The notes under the pieces are model-generated. The model was not told the DNA's origin and searched no databases. It saw only the letters and a list, made by a program, of their open reading frames with translations. From Chloroflexota bacterium (GTDB lineage Bacteria; Chloroflexota; Limnocylindria; Limnocylindrales; CSP1-4): DNA of 29,332 nt. The stretch covers positions 1 to 29,332 of the forward strand of contig JADGQG010000001.1 of NCBI GenBank assembly GCA_017882025.1, read 5' to 3'. A program made the translations under genes and the position numbers. Positions 23,899-29,332 of the stretch are shown one piece after another (the first letter of the stretch is position 1; every line of letters begins with the position of its first letter).

Positions 23899-24411
23899 TC
23901 AGTCGTCGGCGCGGAGCGCCGCGGCGATGTCCAGTGCCCAGCTCCTCACGCGAGGCAGATCGCGCCAGTCGCCCTCGAGCCCGGCCTTGGCCATGATCGC
24001 CATCGCGAAGCCGCCCTGCTGGGAGTCGACCCGTCCGCCGAACATGGCGCGCCCCCGCGCCCCGATCTCATCGGCCAGCTGGTCGACGCCGCCGGGGTGG
24101 GGCACGGTCTCCGGGTGCCGTGTCGACTTGCCGTCACCGACCGGACCGCTGCTGAAGAGCCAGACCTCACGCTCGGCCAGCGCGAGACGCTCGCGCCGGA
24201 CCAGCTCGAGGGCGGGGCTTTCCCACTGGAACATGTACACGGCGCTCCCGACGATGACGGCCCCGTACGGCTCGATCGTAACCACGTCGGCGGCCGCACG
24301 AAGGTCCACCTCGAAGCCCGCGTGGCGGAGCGTGTCACTGATCTCGGCGGCCATCTCCTCCGTGCCGTGATGCCGGCTGGCATAGGCGACGAGGATCGGT
24401 TTCGCGAGCAT
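23899..24411 (-). CDS. Flavodoxin-like protein (HemG/protoporphyrinogen-oxidase-type fold)
   Basis: 170 aa from ATG 24411, with GGAGG nine bases upstream. KPILVAYASRHHGTEEMAAEI at the N-terminus is an FMN phosphate-binding loop of flavodoxin type (T/S-x-x-G-T). YGAVIVGSAVYMFQWESPALELV and EVWLFSSGPVGDGKS follow the second and third FMN-contacting loops. Overall similarity is to flavodoxin domain proteins annotated with menaquinone-dependent protoporphyrinogen dehydrogenase HemG; heme context is absent here, so the substrate is unassigned. Longer in-frame starts exist (24447, 24570) but add low-complexity residues. First gene of a likely two-gene unit with the LiaF-like protein. Confidence 0.8.
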   Translation of the reverse strand: MLAKPILVAYASRHHGTEEMAAEISDTLRHAGFEVDLRAAADVVTIEPYGAVIVGSAVYMFQWESPALELVRRERLALAEREVWLFSSGPVGDGKSTRHPETVPHPGGVDQLADEIGARGRAMFGGRVDSQQGGFAMAIMAKAGLEGDWRDLPRVRSWALDIAAALRADD

Positions 24412-24536
24412 CCGGAGCAGCCTCCAAGGGTGAGCCTCGCCGAGCATGGGGTCCGCGCCGGTCCCGGAGAAGGGACCTCCGGCACGGGCAGGAGGGGCCG
24501 GGCGGCCGAAAGGCGGGCTCGGGGCGCCAACCGGCG

Positions 24537-24542
24537 TACCAT
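24537..24542 (+). promoter_or_regulatory. -10-like element before the HhH-GPD gene
   Basis: TACCAT, six bases before ATG 24549. No Shine-Dalgarno; no clear -35. Among the cleaner leaderless-type starts in the window. Confidence 0.5.
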
Positions 24543-24548
24543 CCGGCA

Positions 24549-25124
24549 ATGACAACGACCCGACCCGCATCCCTTCCGTTCACCGGTGACGCCGCGGCCG
24601 ATGCGCTCCTCGCCAGCGACCCGCTTGCGCTGCTGATCGGGTTCGTGCTGGACCAGCAGGTCACCGTCCAGAAGGCGTTCGCGGGCCCGGCGGAGCTGCT
24701 GCGGCGGCTTGGGACCCTCGATCCGGCGGCGCTCGCCGCCATGGAGCCCGGGGCATTCGCGGCGGCGTTCGCGGCGCGGCCGGCCCTCCACCGCTTCCCC
24801 GGCGCCATGGCCGGCCGTGTCCAGGAGCTGTGCGCCGTCGTCGCCCGCGACCACGCCGGTGACGCAAGCCGCGTCTGGACCGAGGCACGCGACGGTGCGG
24901 ACCTCGAGCGGCGGCTGCGTGCGCTCCCGGGGATCGGGGAGATGAAGGCCCGGACGCTGGTCGGGCTGCTCGCCAAGCGGTTCGGTGTCCGGCCCCCTGG
25001 GTGGGAGGCCGTCGCCCCGTCCCACCCGACTTTGGCCGACGTCGACTCGGCCGAGGCGCTCGCCCAGTACCAGGAGCAGAAGCGGGCCTGGAAGGCGAGC
25101 CAGAAGGCCGCCGGCCGCGCATAG
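24549..25124 (+). CDS. HhH-GPD-type base-excision DNA repair protein
   Basis: 191 aa. ADALLASDPLALLIGFVLDQQVTVQKAF gives the conserved helix and LDQQV motif of the short HhH-GPD family found in actinobacteria and relatives. The helix-hairpin-helix is LRALPGIGEMKARTLVGLLAKRFGV, followed by RPPGWEAVAP. There is no iron-sulfur Cys cluster and no obvious MutY-type C-terminal domain. Family members are predicted DNA glycosylases; lesion specificity is not known. The hairpin and LDQQV motifs make the assignment strong. Convergent with the DUF3037 gene, separated by a hairpin. Confidence 0.88.
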   Translation: MTTTRPASLPFTGDAAADALLASDPLALLIGFVLDQQVTVQKAFAGPAELLRRLGTLDPAALAAMEPGAFAAAFAARPALHRFPGAMAGRVQELCAVVARDHAGDASRVWTEARDGADLERRLRALPGIGEMKARTLVGLLAKRFGVRPPGWEAVAPSHPTLADVDSAEALAQYQEQKRAWKASQKAAGRA

Positions 25125-25145
25125 CCGCCGCCGGGTAGCCCCGCC

Positions 25146-25164
25146 CCGGCGGGTTCCCCGCCGG
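25146..25164. terminator. Bidirectional hairpin between HhH-GPD and DUF3037 genes
   Basis: Perfect 8-bp inverted repeat CCGGCGGG / CCCGCCGG with a TTC loop, in the 53-bp gap between two convergent genes. No U-tract on either strand. Confidence 0.5.
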
Positions 25165-25177
25165 CGTGTGGCCGCCC

Positions 25178-25594
25178 CTACGGTGCGGATGCCACCCGCA
25201 CCAGGGTCCGCACGAGGTGCTCGAGCGTCGCCGCCGGATCGGCGGTCAGGCCGGCGTGGACGGCCGACGGCTGGATCACCGTGGAGGAGGGCGCCACGAG
25301 CCAGTGGAATCGCTCGGCCTGCGAGAGCGCCGCGATCGGTCCGGCGCTCGAGTCGCCCGCCGCGATCCGCCGGACCAGCTCCAGGTGTGCCCGGACCTCG
25401 TCGACGTCGCATGCCAGGTCGAGCGACCGCAGGCGTGCCTCGTCGAGCCACATCTCCGCGCCGAGGAACCGCCGAGGGCGACACAGCAGCACGATCCCGG
25501 CGTTCAGGCGCTCGCCGCGCTCGACACGTGGGACCACCCGCACGATCGCGTAGGCGAACGCGGCGCGAGCGGCCTCAGGCGGCGGTTCGGGCAT
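25178..25594 (-). CDS. DUF3037 family protein
   Basis: 138 aa. The start FAYAIVRVVPRVERGERLNAGIVL with LCRPRRFLGAEMWLDEARLRSLD and the later FHWLVAPSSTVIQPSAVHAGL match the DUF3037 family, which has no established activity. Its ATG at 25594 lies inside the end of the HipA-like gene (20-bp overlap), so translation is coupled. The pairing of DUF3037 with a HipA-like kinase domain recurs in many bacteria (family knowledge). It may be a partner, adaptor or regulator of the kinase-like protein. Confidence 0.85.
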   Translation of the reverse strand: MPEPPPEAARAAFAYAIVRVVPRVERGERLNAGIVLLCRPRRFLGAEMWLDEARLRSLDLACDVDEVRAHLELVRRIAAGDSSAGPIAALSQAERFHWLVAPSSTVIQPSAVHAGLTADPAATLEHLVRTLVRVASAP

Positions 25595-26354
25595 GCTCGG
25601 CCTCCTCCACGAATCTCCGCGGCGGGGCGAGCCGCGCCAGCAGGTACGTTACGTACGCGTCCCGGTTCTGCGCCACGGATGCGAAGGCCGAGTCGCCGGC
25701 GAGCCACGCGTCCGGGACGTCCGCCACGATCTTGTCGAGGAGGCGCGAGGTGACGAGCGGAGCAAGCCTCGCATCGGCCTCGGGGATCGGCGCCGCAAAG
25801 GGGAGGAGCACGTGGTCGGCGATCCACGGGAAGGGTCGCCGCGCCTGGGCGACCGGGTCCTCCCAGCGGTGATGAGCGAACAGCGCCGCGCCGTGGTCGA
25901 TGCAATAGACACGGCCGTGCCAGGTCAGCAGGTTGACGTTCCGCGCGCTCCGGTCCGGGTTCGTGACGAGCGCGTCGAACCAGGCGATCGCCGCCGCCTG
26001 CGCAGGATCGGGCCGCGGCCCGAGCGCGGGCGCGAACGCGAGCGCACCGGGCAGGAAATCGACTCCGAGGTTCGTGCCTGGCGACCGATCCAGCAGCTCC
26101 TTGACCTCCCATTGGGGCTCGCCGGCGCCGATTGCCGGGTCAAGCTCGACAAGGACCTGCTCGGGCACCAGGAGCCCGAGCGCGCGCCCCAGCTCCCCGG
26201 CGATCACCTCGGCCGCCAGCGCCTTGGGGCCCTGCCCGGCACCGCGGAACTTCACGACGTAGAGCCCGTCGTCGTCCGCTTCACAGAGGCCGGGCAGCGA
26301 GCCGCCTTCCCGGAAGGGCGTGACGTAGCGCGTCGCCGTGACGGTCCGGAGCAT
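25575..26354 (-). CDS. HipA-like kinase-fold protein
   Basis: 259 aa from ATG 26354 (MLRTVTATRYVTPF); TACACT is seven bases upstream and the open frame beyond is low-complexity. DGLYVVKFRGAGQGPKALAAE carries the phosphate-binding Lys and glycine loop; WFDALVTNPDRSARNVNLL is the catalytic-loop equivalent (Asp, Asn), and VYCIDHGAALF the metal-binding loop. This matches the short HipA-like family rather than full HipA toxin (about 440 aa): the HipA N-terminal subdomain is missing. No HipB-type HTH antitoxin is adjacent; the overlapping partner is DUF3037. Whether it phosphorylates a protein is unknown. Confidence 0.82.
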   Translation of the reverse strand: MLRTVTATRYVTPFREGGSLPGLCEADDDGLYVVKFRGAGQGPKALAAEVIAGELGRALGLLVPEQVLVELDPAIGAGEPQWEVKELLDRSPGTNLGVDFLPGALAFAPALGPRPDPAQAAAIAWFDALVTNPDRSARNVNLLTWHGRVYCIDHGAALFAHHRWEDPVAQARRPFPWIADHVLLPFAAPIPEADARLAPLVTSRLLDKIVADVPDAWLAGDSAFASVAQNRDAYVTYLLARLAPPRRFVEEAEHARTAA

Positions 26355-26674
26355 GCCCGGCAGTGTACGGGTCGGCGCGGGCCGTGGCGGCGGGCACGGC
26401 CGCCCTTCCGGCGCCGCCTCCATCAGACGCCGCCCGCATGAGACGCACGATCGCAATGACGCGGTGACACGAGACGCGTCCACGCGTCAAGATCAGTCCA
26501 TCGGATCCCGTGCTGGGTCGTACGCCCGGTGCACGGATCCGACGCGCGGTGTGCGATCGTGCGCGCATTCAGGCTCACCGGCTGAAGGCACGACGTCAAT
26601 CAGGACCCCGATCAACCTGGCGAGCCTTCGCACCCGGCAATGACAGACTGCATGCTCACGGAGGGAGTTCGTTC
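26355..26674. other. 320-bp divergent intergenic region with a 16-bp palindrome
   Basis: No gene with coding character is seen. A perfect 7+2+7 palindrome GACGCGTCCACGCGTC is at 26473-26488, about midway between the divergent genes. CGTCAA at 26485-26490 gives TTGACG on the minus strand but has no matching -10 at 17 bp. The stretch is slightly less GC-rich than neighbouring genes (for example 26586-26615). The Shine-Dalgarno GGAGGG for the next gene is at 26660-26665. Confidence 0.45.
26362..26367 (-). promoter_or_regulatory. -10-like element before the HipA-like/DUF3037 pair
   Basis: TACACT on the minus strand, seven bases before ATG 26354. No Shine-Dalgarno, weak -35; leaderless-type. Confidence 0.45.
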
Positions 26675-27646
26675 GTGGCGCACGTCGACATGCCACTCGC
26701 CGAGATGCGGTCCTACCGCCCGGAGCTCGCCGTCCCGGTAGACCTGGACGGGTTCTGGTCGGCCACGCTCGCCGAGGCGCGCGCCCACGACCTCGGCGCC
26801 GCGTTCCGGCCCGTCGACAGCGGGCTTACTGTGCTCGACACGTATGACGTCACGTATGCGGGGTTCGGCGGGTCGCCGGTTCGGGCCTGGCTGCACGTGC
26901 CCGCGGGGACCCGCGGTCCACTGCCCACCGTGGTCGAGTACGTCGGCTACGGGGGCGGCAGGGGCCTGGCTCACGAGCGGATTCTCTGGGCAGCCGCGGG
27001 CTACGCCCATTTCGTCATGGACACGCGCGGCCAGGGATCGAGCTGGGCCGTGGGGGATACCCCCGACCCTGACGCGTCTGGCGCCCCGTCCCACCCCGGG
27101 TTCATGACCCAGGGGATCCTGGATCCGCGGACGTACTACTACCGGCGGATCTATACGGACGCCGTGCGCGGGATCGAGGCAGCCCGCGCCCACCCGGTGG
27201 TGGATGCGACGCGCGTGGCGGTCACGGGCGGCAGCCAGGGAGGTGGGATCAGCCTTGCCGTGGCGGGTCTCGTGGAGGACCTCTCGGCGGTCGCGCCCGA
27301 CGTGCCCTTCCTGTGCGACTTCCCCCGCGCGACCACGCTCGTCGACACCGACCCGTACGCGGAGATCGCCCGGTACCTCAAGGCTCACCGCGACCACGTC
27401 GAGCAGGTCTACGAGACGTTGTCCTACTTCGACGCCGCGATCCTCGGTCGCCGGGCGACCGCGCCGGCGCTCTTCTCCGTCGGCCTCATGGACCAGGTCT
27501 GCCCGCCATCGACGGTCTACGCGGCGTTCAACCACTACGCCGGGCCCGCGGAGATCCGCGAGTATCCGTTCAACGATCACGAAGGCGGAGAGGGTTTCCA
27601 CGACCTCGTGAAGATGCGCTGGCTCGGCGAGCGCCTCCGCCGCTGA
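26675..27646 (+). CDS. Acetyl xylan esterase/cephalosporin-C deacetylase family hydrolase
   Basis: 323 aa from GTG 26675, set by GGAGGG nine bases upstream; the length matches the AXE1 family (about 320 aa). Alpha/beta hydrolase with nucleophile Ser187 in GGSQGGG (185-191), acid Asp273 in GLMDQVCPPST and His302 in NDHEGG. MDTRGQGSSW and the GGSQGG elbow are characteristic. Family enzymes remove acetyl groups from xylo-oligosaccharides and cephalosporin C in the cytosol. No signal peptide, so a cytosolic oligosaccharide or small-ester substrate is likely. Stands as a single gene; a palindrome at 26473-26488 may be its operator. Confidence 0.9.
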   Translation: MAHVDMPLAEMRSYRPELAVPVDLDGFWSATLAEARAHDLGAAFRPVDSGLTVLDTYDVTYAGFGGSPVRAWLHVPAGTRGPLPTVVEYVGYGGGRGLAHERILWAAAGYAHFVMDTRGQGSSWAVGDTPDPDASGAPSHPGFMTQGILDPRTYYYRRIYTDAVRGIEAARAHPVVDATRVAVTGGSQGGGISLAVAGLVEDLSAVAPDVPFLCDFPRATTLVDTDPYAEIARYLKAHRDHVEQVYETLSYFDAAILGRRATAPALFSVGLMDQVCPPSTVYAAFNHYAGPAEIREYPFNDHEGGEGFHDLVKMRWLGERLRR

Positions 27647-27711
27647 CAGGCACTCGGCCGCTGCACTGACGCGGCCCCGGTAGCGGGCTCCGACGCGGCC
27701 GCGCACGGCCC

Positions 27712-27726
27712 GCACGAATATCGTGC
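27712..27726. repeat. 15-bp palindrome downstream of the esterase gene
   Basis: GCACGA-ATA-TCGTGC, perfect 6-bp arms around a 3-base centre, 66 bp after the esterase stop and about 130 bp before the DDN-like gene. Could be an operator or a small stem; the AT-containing centre is unusual in this region. Confidence 0.4.
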
Positions 27727-27853
27727 CAGCCGATCGCCAGGACCCCCGCGGAGCGAGGAAGACCCGGCCGCCGCACGGAACCGTCGGTCGTGCGATAGTT
27801 GCGGATGCAATTATGTGCAGCTGCCGACCGACGCGCTCGCTGAGGACCCCCGC

Positions 27854-28231
27854 ATGAACGACGCGATCCGCGCCGCCCTGGCCCGGGGCGGGATCATCGA
27901 CCTCACCACCACCGGCCGAAAGAGCGGCGAACCGCGCCGGATCGAGATCGTCTTCCACGCGATCGATGGCCGTATCGTGATCAGCGGGATGCCCCGCGGG
28001 GAGAAGCGCGCCTGGCTGGCCAACGTCGAGGCCGACCCGCGGGTGACGATCCACCTGAAGCAGGACGTGGTCGCCGATCTCTCCGGGGCGGCGCGGGTCA
28101 TCGCCGACGACGAGGAGCGTCATGCGCTCCTGGCCCACGTGGCTCGGGCCTGGGGCCGCGACGACCTCGAGGTGATGGTCCGCGACAGCCCGCTCATCGA
28201 GGTCGTGCTGGACGACCCGGCGACGGCCTGA
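27854..28231 (+). CDS. Deazaflavin (F420)-type nitroreductase-family/PNPOx-like protein
   Basis: 125 aa from ATG 27854, chosen because GAGGA lies seven bases upstream and related small proteins start at about this point; GTG 27815 would add 13 residues. IDLTTTGRKSGEPRRIEIVFH followed by GRIVISGMPRGEKRAWLANVEADPRVTIHLKQ is the split-barrel signature of the deazaflavin-dependent (DDN/PF04075-type) family. The C-terminal DDEERHALLAHVARAWGRDDLEVMV is also typical. Such proteins bind F420 or a related flavin; substrate unknown. With the LLM-class enzyme at 11024, it suggests F420 use in this organism. Confidence 0.85.
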   Translation: MNDAIRAALARGGIIDLTTTGRKSGEPRRIEIVFHAIDGRIVISGMPRGEKRAWLANVEADPRVTIHLKQDVVADLSGAARVIADDEERHALLAHVARAWGRDDLEVMVRDSPLIEVVLDDPATA

Positions 28232-28284
28232 TCGTCGCACCCGACCGGACCATCGGGCCATACCGCGGCCGAGCTACGCGCGTA

Positions 28285-28290
28285 TACGGT
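28285..28290 (+). promoter_or_regulatory. -10-like element before the unknown protein at 28298
   Basis: TACGGT, seven bases before ATG 28298 (TATACG at 28283-28288 is an overlapping alternative). No Shine-Dalgarno. Confidence 0.45.
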
Positions 28291-28297
28291 CCGGGGC

Positions 28298-28960
28298 ATG
28301 TCGATGCGCACCCGGTTGCAGGGTCCGTTGCGGATGGTCTTTCAGGCCGCACCGCACGCGGCGGACGCCGAGTGCCCCACGCTGGAAGCGCCGCCGGTCC
28401 CCATCGTGGAGCTGACCGTCTACGCGGGTGACTCCGTGGCCTTCGGCCGCGTGGCGCTCACCGCGGACCGGGTGACCGACCTCATGAACGACTGCACCGA
28501 GTTCGAGTTCGTCGATACGTTCCTGCAGAGCCTCGACGACAGCCACGGGCTGCTGGTCAGGACGGTCGTGGTGGCGCGAAACGAGATCTTCGCCGTGGCG
28601 GTCGCCGGTCCGCGTGGCAATCCGACGCGCCGGATCCGGACTCGCCCGGTCCCCGTCGAGCTTCAGCTTGGACGCTACGACGTCAGCGGGAACATCCACG
28701 TGGTGCCCGGCACCGACCCGATCATCGGCTTCCGTCGTCGACGGGTCATGGTTCCGCTCACGGAGGCGACGATCGAGTTCGACTCGCCGGACGGACGGAA
28801 GCTCTCCCGGTTTGGGACCCTCCTCGTGAACCGGGATCTCACTGACTGGATCGCACCCGCATCGCGGTCGGACGTCCGGCCGCCCGAGGTGGTCCCGGAG
28901 CTCGAAGGGCGCGGCCTCGCCAAGGATTTCACCCCGCAGATGCTGGGTCACGAGGCGTAA
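28298..28960 (+). CDS. Unrecognised protein, probably conserved
   Basis: 220 aa. No family recognised. The first ~35 residues look like a flexible lead. From about 36 (PIVELTVYAGDSVAFGRVAL) the sequence is a mix of short beta strands and loops without membrane segments or Cys clusters: LLVRTVVVARNEIFAVAVAG, then RPVPVELQLGRYDVSGNIHV, and a patch of Arg (IIGFRRRRVMVPL). The alternation of strands and Gly/Asp turns suggests a beta-barrel or sandwich, possibly a ligand- or nucleotide-binding module, but this is only shape. Codon use is like its neighbours. Start set by TACGGT seven bases upstream. Confidence 0.75.
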   Translation: MSMRTRLQGPLRMVFQAAPHAADAECPTLEAPPVPIVELTVYAGDSVAFGRVALTADRVTDLMNDCTEFEFVDTFLQSLDDSHGLLVRTVVVARNEIFAVAVAGPRGNPTRRIRTRPVPVELQLGRYDVSGNIHVVPGTDPIIGFRRRRVMVPLTEATIEFDSPDGRKLSRFGTLLVNRDLTDWIAPASRSDVRPPEVVPELEGRGLAKDFTPQMLGHEA

Positions 28961-29011
28961 GTCGGGTCGGCCGCGCGGTTGGCCCGCCTCCCGCCTCCCG
29001 ACCGCTGCCGG

Positions 29012-29332
29012 CTATTCGGCCGGCACCCCGCCCAGCCCGATCGGGCATGCCACGCCCGTTCCGTGGTCCGGGCAGTATCCGTTCGGGTTCTTATCCAGGT
29101 ACTGCTGGTGGTAGTCCTCGGCGAAGAAGAACGGCCCGGCGGGCGCGATCTCGGTCGTGATCCGGCCAAACCCCGCCGCGGCAAGGCGCTCCTGGTACGC
29201 GTCCCGCGATGCTTCGGCGAGCACCAGCTCGTCGGCGTCGGCGACGTAGATGGCGGATCGGTACTGGGTGCCCGTGTCGTTGCCCTGGCGCATTCCCTGC
29301 GTCGGGTCGTGCGCCTCCCAGAACGCGCGCAG
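29012..29332 (-). CDS. msrA: Peptide-methionine (S)-S-oxide reductase MsrA, C-terminal part
   Basis: 107 codons visible; the N-terminus, including the catalytic GCFWG motif, is beyond the right edge. LRAFWEAHDPTQGMRQGNDTG then QYRSAIYVADADE, PAGPFFFAEDYHQQYLDKNPN and GYCPDHGTGV match MsrA closely. The two Cys near the end (GYC and VACP) occupy the place of the usual recycling cysteines. Reduces S-epimers of methionine sulfoxide in proteins, in the cytosol with thioredoxin as electron donor. Confidence 0.95.
   Translation of the reverse strand: MRAFWEAHDPTQGMRQGNDTGTQYRSAIYVADADELVLAEASRDAYQERLAAAGFGRITTEIAPAGPFFFAEDYHQQYLDKNPNGYCPDHGTGVACPIGLGGVPAE

Noticed and set aside
25178..26354. Classical HipAB toxin-antitoxin system
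   Set aside because: The kinase-like protein is short, lacks the HipA N-terminal subdomain, and no HipB-type HTH gene is adjacent; only the looser HipA-like/DUF3037 pairing is supported.
1..29332. Mobile elements, phage genes, tRNA/rRNA genes or CRISPR arrays
   Set aside because: No transposase, integrase, terminal inverted repeat, tRNA cloverleaf or spaced-repeat array was recognised anywhere in the window; composition is uniform.

Overview
This is a very GC-rich, densely packed bacterial chromosome segment. Third codon positions are almost all G or C, GTG starts are frequent, and intergenic gaps are usually under 100 bp. The gene content includes an LLM-class F420-type oxidoreductase, a small deazaflavin-type (DDN-like) reductase, a pyrophosphate-type phosphofructokinase, PPK2, a cyclase/NB-ARC regulator, and a response regulator fused to a thioredoxin-reductase-like flavoprotein. 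Together these suggest a high-GC Chloroflexota lineage (Limnocylindria or Ellin6529-like), or less likely an actinobacterium. The taxonomic call is inference; no rRNA, tRNA, CRISPR array, transposase or phage gene was seen.

Layout. 1-2875: a cyclase-domain/NB-ARC regulator (minus, running off the left edge), divergent from a two-gene unit of an HTH protein with a SatD-like C-terminus and a LysE-type exporter. 2911-6031: a two-gene minus-strand unit made of a cyclic-nucleotide-binding-domain histidine kinase and a receiver/thioredoxin-like/thioredoxin-reductase-like fusion. 6213-7875: a GNAT acetyltransferase followed by two consecutive genes broken by frameshifts, an unrecognised one and a DinB-family one. 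7881-11923: an ICMT-like methyltransferase, Sua5-type threonylcarbamoyl-AMP synthase, an MFS exporter and an LLM-family oxidoreductase. 11938-17233: a CtpE-like P-type ATPase, a divergent ABC-2 exporter (ATPase plus permease) and a membrane-anchored DsbA-like thiol oxidoreductase. 17500-22554: a degenerate GGDEF protein with an intact I-site, a PPi-type phosphofructokinase, a DEAD-box helicase, PPK2 and a small membrane protein. 22595-26354: a LiaF-like membrane/beta-domain protein with a flavodoxin-like protein, a HhH-GPD glycosylase, and an overlapping DUF3037/HipA-like kinase pair. 26675-29332: an acetyl xylan esterase-type hydrolase, a DDN-like reductase, a conserved-looking unknown protein and the C-terminal part of MsrA.

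The most notable points are as follows. (1) The kinase/flavoprotein pair at 2911-6031 reads as a signalling unit whose output is a redox-type enzyme rather than a DNA-binding domain, and the enzyme has lost both active-site cysteines. (2) About ten genes carry a -10-like hexamer (mostly TAnnnT) only 6-10 nt before the start codon and no Shine-Dalgarno, which points to widespread leaderless transcription, while other genes in the same window carry clear GGAGG-type sites. (3) The GGDEF-family protein looks converted into a c-di-GMP receptor. (4) Two adjacent frameshifted genes lie within 1 kb. (5) The HipA-like kinase and DUF3037 genes overlap.
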